Shown: piece by piece, positions 32,116 to 41,911 of the stretch
Position numbering within the stretch: the first letter of the stretch is position 1
Layout of the letters: each line of letters begins with the position of its first letter
Source: Acidimicrobiia bacterium
GTDB lineage: Bacteria; Actinomycetota; Acidimicrobiia; Spongiisociales; ZC4RG35
Reading direction: 5' to 3'
NCBI GenBank assembly: GCA_017577575.1
Contig: PKRG01000002.1
Span: 62,001-126,000 of the forward strand
Length of the DNA stretch: 64,000 nt
Program-made: the position numbers and the translations under genes
Notes under the pieces: model-generated
What the model saw: only the letters and a program-made list of their open reading frames with translations
What the model was told of the DNA's origin: nothing
Databases searched by the model: none

Positions 32116-33165
32116 GTCCCAGGACTCGGCCGCCGCCAGCAGGCGATCGAAGAACGAGCGCAGCTGGTGGGCGCGGGCGGAGCCGATTCCCTCCACTTCC
32201 TCCAGCTGGTCGACGGATGCGTGGAGGAGGTCCTGGAAGTTGCGGAAGTGGTTGACCAGCTCCTCCCGCACGCTGTCGGGAAGCCGTCCCACCTTCGACA
32301 GCAGGCGGTAGCCGCGGGGGGTGGCGGTGTCGTCGAGCTCGTCGATTCCCACGGCCCTGCCCACCTTCGAAGGGTCGTCGAAGTCGGAGCCGTTCAGCGC
32401 CTCCAGGGCGTGGATGGCCTTTTCGACCGCGGACTCCCGCTTGGGCTTGATGTAGTCCATCAGCGTGACTTCGCGGATGTGCTCGACGCCGCGGACCATG
32501 TCGGCGAGCTGCACCCACATGAGGCCGCCTTCGTCGCCGAGGCTCACCGCCTCCTGTTCGATGGACACCCCCACCCGGCGCACCAGCTCGGCCCGCTGGA
32601 GCAGGGTTATCACGGGCCGGTAGGTGGCCAGGCCGGTGACCTCGAGCATGGTGAGACGATTCTCGGCGTCGTCGAGGCGCCGGCGCAGCCGGTCGAGGGT
32701 CTGCAGTTCCTGGTTGACGCGGGCGGCGACCTCGGTGGGACGGTCGAGCTGGACCTTCTGACCGTCGTAGTAGAGGGTCACGACCTTGCGCCCTTCGCTG
32801 ACGGCCACCACGGGCTTCTTGGTCTGGATCGCCATCCGGTCGGCGGTGCGATGGCGGGCCCCGGTCTCGTCGGTGGGGATGGTCCCGTCGGGCACGAAGT
32901 GGACGTTGGCGTAGAGGATGCGCGTGAGGTCGTCGTCGAGGATGATCCCGCCGTCCATCTTGGCCAGCTCGGCGAGGCGGGCGGGGGTGAACAGCGCCCC
33001 GTCGAGCTTGAACCCGCCGGAGCTCGCCTCTTCCACCTCCGGGCTCCAGCCCAACACGATGAGGGCCCCCTTGTTGCCCTGGATCACCCTCTCCAATGCC
33101 TGCCGCATCGGGGTCCCAGGTGCGAGCCGCTCGAGAATCTCGTAGATCGAAGGCTCCTCAGCCAC
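32101..33165 (-). CDS. disA: DNA integrity scanning diadenylate cyclase DisA
   Basis: DisA makes cyclic di-AMP and scans DNA for branched structures. The 354-residue protein starts at GTG 33165 (AEEPSIYEILERLAPGTPM after Met). The DAC domain has DGA at residues 55-57 (GGFKLDGALFTPARLAELA) and RHR at 104-106 (TGARHRTADRMA), both needed for cyclase activity. A helical spine and a C-terminal helix-hairpin-helix domain (QLEEVEGIGSARAHQLRSFF) complete it. It lies 18 bases after radA; RadA can regulate DisA in other bacteria. A TAGCCT box sits 7 nt before the GTG, so an additional leaderless start within the operon is possible. Confidence 0.95.
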   Translation of the reverse strand: MAEEPSIYEILERLAPGTPMRQALERVIQGNKGALIVLGWSPEVEEASSGGFKLDGALFTPARLAELAKMDGGIILDDDLTRILYANVHFVPDGTIPTDETGARHRTADRMAIQTKKPVVAVSEGRKVVTLYYDGQKVQLDRPTEVAARVNQELQTLDRLRRRLDDAENRLTMLEVTGLATYRPVITLLQRAELVRRVGVSIEQEAVSLGDEGGLMWVQLADMVRGVEHIREVTLMDYIKPKRESAVEKAIHALEALNGSDFDDPSKVGRAVGIDELDDTATPRGYRLLSKVGRLPDSVREELVNHFRNFQDLLHASVDQLEEVEGIGSARAHQLRSFFDRLLAAAESWDPDLD

Positions 33166-33183
33166 GATCCGCAGGCTATCAGG

Positions 33184-34503
33184 TCACACGGGATGTAGAC
33201 CGCCGAGGAGGCCGGCATCGACGAGGGCGCCCCGCAGCCGGAGGTTGCCGCGTCCGTTGGGGGCGATGATCCGCTCCAGGCCGACCCTCTCGGCCTCCTC
33301 GCGGCGGCGGGAGTCGTAGGGGACCTTGCGCACCTCCCCGGCGAGGCCGACCTCTCCCCAGGCGGCGAGCGGACCCAGCGGCTTGTCGATCAGGGAAGAG
33401 GCGATGGCGAGAGCGACCGGCAGGTCACAGCCGGGCTCGGTCACCTTCCATCCGCCGACGACGTTGACGTAGACGTCGTGGGCGGCCGCCGAGACGCCGC
33501 CGTGGCGGGCGAGCACGGCGAGGATCTGGTGCACGCGGGCCACCTCCACTCCCCGCACCGACCTTCGCGGCTGGGGGTTCTGGGTGGGGTTGGTCAGCGC
33601 CTGGATCTCGACGAGGACCGACCGGCGGCCTTCCACCGCCGGGAAGGCGATCGTGCCGGGGACGCTCGACTCCCAGTCGGAGAGAAACGCCTTGGAGGGG
33701 TCCGCCACCTCGACGAGGCCGTCGGCGGTCATCTCGAAGACCCCGACCACGTGGGTGGCGCCGAAGCGGTTCTTGAGGCAGCGGAGGGCCCGCAGGCCGC
33801 GGTCGGGGTCGCCTTCCAGGTAGAGGACGACGTCGACCATGTGCTCCAGCAGCTTGGGGCCGGCGATGCCGCCGTCCTTGGTGACGTGACCGACGAGGAT
33901 CGTGGCCACCCCGCGGTCCTTGGCGAAGCGGATGAGCCGGGCGGCACTCTCCCGGATCTGGGTGACACCGCCGGGCGACCCGGACGCGTCCTGGGTGAGC
34001 ACCGTCTGGATCGAGTCGACGATCATCAGGTCGGGCGGGTCGTCGTCGGCCGCCGCCAGCACCCGGTCGACGTCGTCGTCGGCGACCAGCGCCACCCCCT
34101 CGCCGCCGATCCCCAGCCGGTCGGCCCGCATGGCGACCTGCTGGGCGGATTCCTCCGCCGACACGACCAGCGCCCGCCGACCCTGACGGCCCAGCTGGCC
34201 GGCCGCCTGGAGGAGGAGCGTCGACTTGCCGACCCCGGGCTCTCCCCCGAGGAGGACCACCGAGCCGCTGACCAGGCCCCCACCCAGCACCCGGTCGAGC
34301 TCACCGATGCCGACGGGCGCACGCGCCGCGTCGTCGGAGCGGACTTCGTCGAGGCGGATCTTCTTGGCAGCCGGCACCTTACGGCTGGTGCGTTGCGACG
34401 GGGCCGGCACCTCTTCGACCAGCGGCTCCTGGACGAGGCACTGGGGACAGAAGCCCATCCATTTCGCCGACCGGTTGCCGCAGTTCTCACAGACGAACGC
34501 CAT
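33184..34503 (-). CDS. radA: DNA repair protein RadA
   Basis: RadA (Sms) is a RecA-like branch-migration helicase. The 439-residue protein has an N-terminal zinc finger with C5, C8, C19 and C22 (MAFVCENCGNRSAKWMGFCP then QC). Its RecA-type ATPase carries Walker A GGEPGVGKST at residues 86-95, and the RadA-specific KNRFG motif is RCLKNRFGATHVVGVFEM. A C-terminal Lon-like domain has VYVNVVGGWKVTEPGCDLPV. It heads the radA-disA pair. TACGAT lies 8 nt before the ATG, with no ribosome binding site. Confidence 0.95.
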   Translation of the reverse strand: MAFVCENCGNRSAKWMGFCPQCLVQEPLVEEVPAPSQRTSRKVPAAKKIRLDEVRSDDAARAPVGIGELDRVLGGGLVSGSVVLLGGEPGVGKSTLLLQAAGQLGRQGRRALVVSAEESAQQVAMRADRLGIGGEGVALVADDDVDRVLAAADDDPPDLMIVDSIQTVLTQDASGSPGGVTQIRESAARLIRFAKDRGVATILVGHVTKDGGIAGPKLLEHMVDVVLYLEGDPDRGLRALRCLKNRFGATHVVGVFEMTADGLVEVADPSKAFLSDWESSVPGTIAFPAVEGRRSVLVEIQALTNPTQNPQPRRSVRGVEVARVHQILAVLARHGGVSAAAHDVYVNVVGGWKVTEPGCDLPVALAIASSLIDKPLGPLAAWGEVGLAGEVRKVPYDSRRREEAERVGLERIIAPNGRGNLRLRGALVDAGLLGGLHPV

Positions 34504-34511
34504 GTGGGTCG

Positions 34512-34517
34512 ATCGTA
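34512..34517 (-). promoter_or_regulatory. Leaderless-type -10 box of radA
   Basis: TACGAT on the reverse strand is followed by 8 nt and then the radA ATG. Confidence 0.45.
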
Positions 34518-34554
34518 GGCAGGGGGTGTGACAGTCGTCAGCCGATGGACCGGC

Positions 34555-34686
34555 TCAGCTTCCCCGGCCCCCGTGCCGGAGCACCGCCCAGACGATGGCG
34601 ACGACGACCAGGGCGAGGAGCAACACCCCTGCCACGACCGAGCCGACGGTCCATTGTTCGGCGGTGATGATCTGGGATTGCCCCAC
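34555..34686 (-). CDS. Small single-pass membrane protein (43 aa)
   Basis: GTG 34686 opens a short frame (MGQSQIITAEQWTVGSVVAG) with one strong transmembrane helix (VVAGVLLLALVVVAIVWAVL) and a short basic, glycine-rich tail (RHGGRGS). A TATTCT box lies 8 nt before the GTG with no Shine-Dalgarno sequence, matching the leaderless pattern seen at radA, cysS and others. It lies 51 bases upstream of radA and is divergent from the zinc-ribbon gene. No family is recognised. The hydrophobic helix plus the promoter signal favour a real small gene. Confidence 0.5.
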   Translation of the reverse strand: MGQSQIITAEQWTVGSVVAGVLLLALVVVAIVWAVLRHGGRGS

Positions 34687-34694
34687 GACGTGGC

Positions 34695-34700
34695 AGAATA
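34695..34700 (-). promoter_or_regulatory. Leaderless-type -10 box of the 43-aa gene
   Basis: TATTCT on the reverse strand is followed by 8 nt and the GTG at 34686. Confidence 0.4.
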
Positions 34701-34761
34701 CCCAGCGGAGCGGCAGTCACTTCACTGTTCCGTTCCTCCGCGGATTTTCGGAAGGAGTACC

Positions 34762-35754
34762 GTGGCAAGACACGTGTGCCCTAATTGCGGGGCCACCGTG
34801 ACGGGCGACGAGCAGTTCTGCCCCACCTGCGGCGCCTACATGGGTTACGAGGAGGACCAGGGGTACGAGGACGACTACGAGCGATTCGAGCTCGGCTCCC
34901 CACCCCCGCCACCTTCGTACCGGGAGCCCGTCGTCTGCCCGTCCTGCGGCGCCCAGAACGCACCCACCAACCGCCACTGCGAAGAGTGTGGCGCCCGGCT
35001 GTCCCAGGGCCCGCTTCCCGCCGCTCCGAGGCCGGCCGTGCAGGCGACCGCCGGGGTGAGGGCGGTCATCGCCATCGGCGGCTTGCTGTTGGGGGTCATC
35101 GTCATAGCTCTGCTGTTCCAGCTGTTCAGCGGCGGCGACGAGGCGACCGCCACCAGCGTCGTCGCCTCCGAGACCACTTCGACGACGCTCCAGATAGTCG
35201 AGCCCGACGTCCTGGACCCCCTGGACGTCGAGTGCACCCCCGAAGGGCTGGGATCGTTCATCTGCGAGAACCTGATCTCCGGCTCCGATGCCCTCTACCA
35301 GGTCGACTGGGCCGACCTGGAAGAGCGCGGCGAGTCGGTGACCATCAGGATCGAGTTCCGGTCGGCGGTGGCCATCAACCGCATCAACTGGAGGAACATC
35401 TCCAACGACGACACCCGGTTCCGGCGCAACTTCCGGGCGCGGTCGCTGACGATCTCCTCCGACGACAGCCTGGCCGACGCCCAGATCGAGCTCCAGAACA
35501 TCCCCGGGACCCAGCAGATCGACTTCAGCTCCCTCAGCACCCACCAGGTGACGATCACCATCAACACCGCCTGGCCCGCCGAAGTGGTCGATGGTCAGGT
35601 GTTCCGGGAGCTGGCGATCGACGAGATCGAGGTGATCGGGCGGCCCGCCACCACCGGGACCACCGGCACCACTGCCCCCGACGACACGACCGACACGACC
35701 GGCACCACCGACACCACGGTCGCCGAGGAGACCACGACTACCGGCGAGGGCTGA
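34762..35754 (+). CDS. Zinc-ribbon membrane protein with a discoidin/NADase-type glycan-binding-like domain
   Basis: GTG 34762 follows GAAGGAG closely. The 330-residue protein has two cytoplasmic zinc ribbons (C6/C9/C20/C23 and C59/C62/C73/C76) separated by an acidic-proline linker, then a transmembrane helix (AVIAIGGLLLGVIVIALLFQ, about 101-120). The extracellular beta-sandwich runs from about 150 to 290 (ESVTIRIEFRSAVAINRINW, FRARSLTISSDDSLADAQIE, QQIDFSSLSTHQVTITINTA). This domain resembles the NADase-type glycan-binding or discoidin fold, which is a guess from strand pattern. A threonine-rich low-complexity tail follows. It may link an extracellular signal to a cytoplasmic partner. Confidence 0.7.
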   Translation: MARHVCPNCGATVTGDEQFCPTCGAYMGYEEDQGYEDDYERFELGSPPPPPSYREPVVCPSCGAQNAPTNRHCEECGARLSQGPLPAAPRPAVQATAGVRAVIAIGGLLLGVIVIALLFQLFSGGDEATATSVVASETTSTTLQIVEPDVLDPLDVECTPEGLGSFICENLISGSDALYQVDWADLEERGESVTIRIEFRSAVAINRINWRNISNDDTRFRRNFRARSLTISSDDSLADAQIELQNIPGTQQIDFSSLSTHQVTITINTAWPAEVVDGQVFRELAIDEIEVIGRPATTGTTGTTAPDDTTDTTGTTDTTVAEETTTTGEG

Positions 35755-35792
35755 GCGCCCGGCCCCTCGTCTTACCGGCGAGGTCGACCACC

Positions 35793-35821
35793 GAAGGAGT
35801 GAGCCTGTGGCTCACTCCTTC
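35793..35821. terminator. Bidirectional terminator hairpin
   Basis: GAAGGAGTGAGCC pairs with GGCTCACTCCTTC over a TGT loop. It ends the zinc-ribbon gene on the plus strand and covers the stop codon of the convergent permease gene. Confidence 0.8.
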
Positions 35822-37068
35822 ACGTATGGCTGGCCGTCGGCGGCGGGCGGGCGGGCGCGCCCCACCACCCCGGCGACGACGATGATCGTCACCAGGTACG
35901 GCGCCATCAGCAGGAAGTCGGAGGGGATGCCGACGTCGAGGATGCCGAGCCGCACCTGCAGCGAGTCGGCGAAACCGAAGACCAAGGCGGCCGCCAGCGC
36001 CCCGACGGGATGCCAACGCCCGAAGATCATCGCCGCCAGGCCGATGAAGCCGCGGCCGGCTGTCATGTTCTCGTTGAATGCCCCCACCGATCCCAGCGTG
36101 AAGTAGGCGCCGCCGAAGCCGGCCACGAGCCCTCCGAGGAGGACGTTGAGGTAGCGCATCCGGTACACGTTGACGCCGAGGGTGTCGGCTGCCTTGGGAT
36201 GCTCGCCCACCGCCCGGGCACGGAGGCCCCAGCGGGTGCGGAAGAGCCCGTAGGCGGTGAGGGCGACGCTGATCCACAGGGCATATACGAAGATGTTCTG
36301 GTTGAACAGGATGGGGCCGATCACGGGGATGTCCGCCAGCAGGGGGATGCGGAACGCTTGGAGCACCCCGGGGCGGTTGAAGCGGTCCGGGTTCTCCACC
36401 AGGATCTGGGAGCTGAGGAAGGACGTGAGGCCGAGGGCGAAGATGTTGATCACGACCCCGGCGATGATCTGGTCCACGCGGTAGCGGATCGCCAGCACGG
36501 CCAGCCCCAGGGCCAGCACCCCACCGGAGAGAGTGGCGGCCAGCAACCCCACCCACGGGTTGGTGACGGTCCCCACCAGCGCCGACATGAAAGCGCCCGT
36601 GAGCAGCATCCCCTCGATGCCGATGTTGATGACCGCGACCCGCTCGCACAGCACGCCGGAGAGTGCGCCGAAAGCGATCGGCGTGGCCGCCGAGACCGTG
36701 GTGCGGAGCATGCCCAGCAGGCTGAACGACGACCCGGCCGCCGCCCACGCCAGGAAAGCGAAGGCAAACAGGACCAGGGCGATGGACAGGACCAGGTTCG
36801 ACTTCCTGCCGATCCCCCGGGTCAGGTGGATGACGGCCAGGAAGGCGAAGATCGCCGACACCACCCACGAGAAGCCGGCGGCGGAGAAGGTGAGGTCGAT
36901 GTCCTGGCCCGCCTCTCCCAGCCGGAACGTGGCGTCGCCTTCCGACCCCATGGCGAAGAAGAACGCCACGATGGCGGCGAGGATCAGATAGACCACGCCG
37001 AGGATCCGTTCCCGTTTGACCTCGGCGGGAACCCGTACCAGTTCGGCGGGAACGTCGACTGTCGTCAT
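35812..37068 (-). CDS. ABC transporter permease (nucleoside/BMP type, second subunit)
   Basis: ATG 37068 (MTTVDVPAELVRVPAEVKRE) overlaps the upstream permease stop as ATGA. The 418-residue membrane protein has about ten helices of the branched-chain-permease-like class. Its N-terminal part carries two extra helices (ILGVVYLILAAIVAFFFAMG, FSWVVSAIFAFLAVIHLTRG). The core motifs are SGVLCERVAVINIGIEGMLL, YRVDQIIAGVVINIFALGLT, RTRWGLRARAVGEHPKAADT and AGRGFIGLAAMIFGRWHPVG. This composition matches the NupC/YufQ-like subunit of guanosine-type importers. It pairs with the permease encoded just before it. Confidence 0.88.
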   Translation of the reverse strand: MTTVDVPAELVRVPAEVKRERILGVVYLILAAIVAFFFAMGSEGDATFRLGEAGQDIDLTFSAAGFSWVVSAIFAFLAVIHLTRGIGRKSNLVLSIALVLFAFAFLAWAAAGSSFSLLGMLRTTVSAATPIAFGALSGVLCERVAVINIGIEGMLLTGAFMSALVGTVTNPWVGLLAATLSGGVLALGLAVLAIRYRVDQIIAGVVINIFALGLTSFLSSQILVENPDRFNRPGVLQAFRIPLLADIPVIGPILFNQNIFVYALWISVALTAYGLFRTRWGLRARAVGEHPKAADTLGVNVYRMRYLNVLLGGLVAGFGGAYFTLGSVGAFNENMTAGRGFIGLAAMIFGRWHPVGALAAALVFGFADSLQVRLGILDVGIPSDFLLMAPYLVTIIVVAGVVGRARPPAADGQPYVKE

Positions 37069-38245
37069 GCCGACCACCCTCTGGTGAGCTGTCCGGCGCC
37101 CTCCCCTGCCCGGACCCTGTACAGGGCCCGGACCAGAGCGGGGGCGGCGATGAACACGATGATCAGAGCCTGCACGACCGTGATCAGGTCGATGCCGACG
37201 CCGCTTCGCACCTGCATCACCTGGCCGCCGGCGCGGAGAGCGCCGAACAACAGGCCGGCCAGGACCACCCCGCCGGGGTGCGAGCGGCCGAGCAGGGCGA
37301 GGGCGATGGCGTCGAAGCCGATCCCGGACGTGAACCCCGGCGAGACGCTGTAGAGGACCCCCAGGGTCTGGTTGGCCCCGGCCAGCCCGCCGAGCCCGCC
37401 GGCGATCGCCATCACCAGCACGGTGGTGGCGGTGACGCTCATGCCGGCGTAAGCGGCGGCGCTGGGGTTCGACCCGACGGCCCGGAACTCGAATCCGATC
37501 GTGGACCGGAACAGGAGCCACCAGATCCCCCACGCCAGGAGCAGGGCGAGGATGAAGCCTCCGTGGAGGCGGAGAGACGGCGTGATCCAGTCGAGGAGCT
37601 GCGGCAGTCTCGCCGAGGGCAGCACGTCCTTGCTGATGGGGTCGAACCGCCCTTCTCGGATGATCGCCGGCTGCTTCAGCAGGTAGTCGATCAGCCGGTA
37701 GGCGATGAAGTTGAGCATGATCGTCGTGATGACTTCGTGGGCGCCGGTCTGGGCCCGCAGCCAGCCGGGGATGCCACCCCAGATCGCCCCGCCGATGAAC
37801 CCGGCGAGTATCGCCAGGGGGAGGTGGATCACGAGCGGCAGCCCGCTGAGCGCGAACCCGGCGAAGACGGCCGCCATGCCGCCGACGGTCATCTGGCCTT
37901 CCACGCCGATGTTGAACAGGCCTGCCCGGAAGCCCAGCGCCACCGACAGGCCGGCGATGATCAGAGGGGTGGCGGCGGTCAGCGTCTCGGAGATGGCGGA
38001 GATGCCGACGAACGCGCCCCGGAACAGCGCCACGTAGGCGGGGACGACGTCGTCGGGGCCCTCGGTCAGGACGATGATGAGGGCGCCGATCACCAGCGCC
38101 GTGAACACGGCGAGCAGAGGCACCAGGACGACCGACCGCCAGTCGATGTGGGACGGGGCGATGCGCTCCATCAGCGGCCCTCGAGGCCGAGGACCGCGAC
38201 CGGCTATGTCGACGTCGTCGGTGGTGGGGATTTGTTCTTCTTGGG

Positions 38246-38249
<4 letters not shown>
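37065..38249 (-). CDS. ABC transporter permease (nucleoside/BMP type, first subunit)
   Basis: The 394-residue protein (MTQEEQIPTTDDVDIAGRGP) has an acidic cytoplasmic leader and about ten transmembrane helices. Family blocks are SVALGFRAGLFNIGVEGQMT, AQTGAHEVITTIMLNFIAYR, STIGFEFRAVGSNPSAAAYA and SGIGFDAIALALLGRSHPGG. It belongs to the NupB/YufP subunit type. Both ends overlap neighbours by ATGA (ATPase upstream, second permease downstream), so stoichiometric synthesis is expected. The operon imports a nucleoside or related compound; specificity rests on the BMP-family binding protein. Confidence 0.88.
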
Positions 38250-39751
<1,502 letters not shown>

Positions 39752-39854
39752 CGGATGCCTCCGGACATGGCGCTCGGAGCATAACGTCGTCGAAAGTTGC
39801 CCACCACTCAAGGGTCTTTGGTCGGAAACCAACGAGGTCGGCGGTTCAGGAATG

Positions 39855-39884
39855 GAAACGGCCCCGCCGGAGCGGGGCCGTTTC
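39855..39884 (-). terminator. Hairpin between the binding-protein and ATPase genes
   Basis: GAAACGGCCCCG and CGGGGCCGTTTC form a perfect 12-bp stem over a 6-nt loop. It starts 23 bases after the SBP stop and lies before the ATPase gene. Partial termination here would give more binding protein than transporter. Confidence 0.7.
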
Positions 39885-39906
39885 TGCTCTCCGGATCTCG
39901 GCCGGA

Positions 39907-41073
39907 TCAGTTCTCGGCCATGTCCCGGGCGTTGAGGGTGCCGTCGGCGAGCTGCTGGCGCAGCTGCTCCACCTCGTCGACCAGGGCCTGGTCGACGCTG
40001 GAGGCGATGGTGCCGAGGCCCACGCCGTCTTCGGCGATCGTGAACACCCGGGTGCCGCCCTCGAAGTTGCCTTCGGCGACGTCCTTGATGACCGTGTAGG
40101 CGGCCACGTCCAGACCCTTCAGCACGGAGGTCAGGATGACATCGGCGTACTGGGGCATGGTCTGGGTCCAGTCGGCGTCGACACCGACCACCCACAGGTT
40201 GCCGATCTCGGCGGCGAGGGCGGCGGTCCCTTCACCGACCGGGCCGGCCACCGGCAGGATCACGTCGGCGCCTTCCTCGACGAAGGCCTGGCTGACGTTG
40301 CGGCCGTTGTCGAGGTTCTCGAAGTCACCGGTGAACGTGCCGGTCTGCTCCTCGGGGTTCCAGCCGAGGACCTGGACGTCGGTGCCGTTCTGCTGGTTGT
40401 AGTAGCGGGCACCGTAGACGAAGCCGTCCATGAAGTCGGTCACGGCTCCGGGGAGCTGGATGCCGCCGTAGGTGGCGATGACGCCGGTCTCGCTGACACC
40501 GGCCGCCAGGTACCCGGCCAGGAAGGCGGCGTCCACCGTGTTGAACACGGCACCGACCACGTTCGGGATGTCCTCTTCGTAGGCGAAGTCGAGGATCTCG
40601 AAGTACTGATCGGGGTTGGCCTCGGCTGCGGCGGCGGTGGCGTCGCCGAGCAGGAAGCCGACCGTGATGATCAGGTCACAACCCTCCTGGATCCAGGAGT
40701 TGATGTTGGTCTCGTAGTCGGTGGCCGACGTCGACTCCAGGTAGTCGGAGTCCTCGGTGGCGTAGCCGTCGGCGATGGCGTCCTGGACACCCTTCCAGGC
40801 CGTCTGGTTGAAGGACCGGTCGTCGATACCGCCGGTGTCGGTCACCTGGCAGGCCCGGATCGGGGTCACGTCGGCGGTGGGCTCTTCGCCCTCGGTGGTG
40901 TCGGGCGTGGTGCCCTCCGTGGTGTCGGGCGTGGCCTCGGTGGTATCCGGAGTGGTGGCCACCGTGGTCTCGGCAGCTTGGGTGGTCTCGGCGGGCTCTT
41001 CGCCCCCACCGCAGGCGGCGAGCACCATGGCCAGCGCCGCTAGCAACGCGACTAACCGCGTGTACTTTCTCAC
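39907..41073 (-). CDS. BMP-family ABC transporter substrate-binding lipoprotein
   Basis: GTG 41073 (RKYTRLVALLAALAMVLAA then C, after Met) is preferred to the ATG 15 bases earlier, because GGAGG lies 8 nt before the GTG. The 388-residue protein has a lipobox LAAC and a threonine-rich linker with four TPDTTE-like repeats. The BMP/Med domain (PF02608) carries RACQVTDTGGIDDRSFNQTA, DLIITVGFLLGDATAAAAEA, VVGAVFNTVDAAFLAGYLAA and NLWVVGVDADWTQTMPQYAD. BMP proteins bind nucleosides or related ligands (PnrA type). It is the first gene of the importer operon. Confidence 0.9.
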   Translation of the reverse strand: MRKYTRLVALLAALAMVLAACGGGEEPAETTQAAETTVATTPDTTEATPDTTEGTTPDTTEGEEPTADVTPIRACQVTDTGGIDDRSFNQTAWKGVQDAIADGYATEDSDYLESTSATDYETNINSWIQEGCDLIITVGFLLGDATAAAAEANPDQYFEILDFAYEEDIPNVVGAVFNTVDAAFLAGYLAAGVSETGVIATYGGIQLPGAVTDFMDGFVYGARYYNQQNGTDVQVLGWNPEEQTGTFTGDFENLDNGRNVSQAFVEEGADVILPVAGPVGEGTAALAAEIGNLWVVGVDADWTQTMPQYADVILTSVLKGLDVAAYTVIKDVAEGNFEGGTRVFTIAEDGVGLGTIASSVDQALVDEVEQLRQQLADGTLNARDMAEN

Positions 41074-41140
41074 GTTGTCATCCTCCATTTGGGTCGTAGC
41101 GGACGGAGATGCCTCCTCCCGCCGCCAGGCATGGTAGTGA

Positions 41141-41794
41141 TCACGGAGCCTGCTCGGGAAAGATGGACGGTACGCCCCGAACGGTATAGATCAGCGGAAT
41201 CGACGCAAGGGCCACAAGACCCTTCACCACGACGTTGACCCAGAAGATCGACCAGGCCAGGTCGGAGGGGAACACACCGGCGGCGACGGCCACGCCCACG
41301 AAGATCGCCGAGTCGACGGGCACCGCCACCGCGTTGGACGACAGGACCCGTCCCCACTGATGACGCTGTCCCATCCGGCGCACCCACGCCGAGTACACCT
41401 CGGTGTCGATCAGCTCCGACACCACCTCGGCGAGGATCGACGCCACGACGATCCCCCACACCGGAGCCAGCACGTCGCCGAAGTGGACGGTCTGGGGGGC
41501 GGTGTCGGCGGCCGGCAGCCGGGAGGCGACGAGGAACAGCAGCGCCATGCCCAGGTTGACGACGGCGGCGGTGACGATCAGCACCCGGGCGGCGGTCTTC
41601 CCCGCCACCTTGTGGACGAGGTCGCGGAGCGTGAACGTCAGCGGGTAGACCAGGGTCCCGGCGTCGACGGCGAAGCCGGCCAGCTCGACGATGCGCAGGG
41701 AGGCGACGTCGGACAGGACCTGTGCGGCGACGTAGCTGCTCGCCACCACGAGCAGGACGGTGAGGACCCGGGGGCGGTCGAGGGAGGTGACCAT
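41141..41794 (-). CDS. VUT family queuosine-precursor-type transporter (YhhQ-like)
   Basis: The 217-residue protein begins MVTSLDRPRVLTVLLVVASS and has six predicted transmembrane helices. Conserved VUT blocks are LVYPLTFTLRDLVHKVAGKT, HFGDVLAPVWGIVVASILAE and VVSELIDTEVYSAWVRRMGQ. It would import a 7-deazaguanine precursor such as preQ0 or preQ1 (family knowledge). Unusually, a pair of mutually exclusive hairpins lies in the 100 bases upstream (41843-41911), which suggests RNA-level control. No canonical preQ1 riboswitch consensus was recognised by eye. Confidence 0.82.
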   Translation of the reverse strand: MVTSLDRPRVLTVLLVVASSYVAAQVLSDVASLRIVELAGFAVDAGTLVYPLTFTLRDLVHKVAGKTAARVLIVTAAVVNLGMALLFLVASRLPAADTAPQTVHFGDVLAPVWGIVVASILAEVVSELIDTEVYSAWVRRMGQRHQWGRVLSSNAVAVPVDSAIFVGVAVAAGVFPSDLAWSIFWVNVVVKGLVALASIPLIYTVRGVPSIFPEQAP

Positions 41795-41842
41795 GACGGA
41801 TCGAGTCAACCGCCCCCACGCCCCCGCGTGCAAGCCCGGGAT

Positions 41843-41911
41843 CCGTTTTGTGGTCCGGAAACGACGACGCGACGGTCTGACCCGGCCCACAAAACGGGGT
41901 CAGACCGTCGC
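41843..41911 (-). promoter_or_regulatory. Two mutually exclusive hairpins in the leader of the VUT gene
   Basis: On the reverse strand, GCGACGGTCTGACCC and GGGTCAGACCGTCGC (41911-41897 and 41883-41869) form a perfect 15-bp stem. CCGTTTTGTGGGCCGG and CCGGACCACAAAACGG (41897-41882 and 41858-41843) form a 16-bp stem with one mismatch. The left arm of the second is the loop of the first, so they cannot coexist, the design of attenuators and riboswitch expression platforms. The first hairpin also spans the acyltransferase stop, so simple termination is the main alternative. Confidence 0.5.

Noticed and set aside
41843..41911. preQ1 riboswitch
   Set aside because: The leader does have alternative hairpins, but I could not match the short preQ1-I or preQ1-II consensus or pseudoknot by eye, so no class is assigned.
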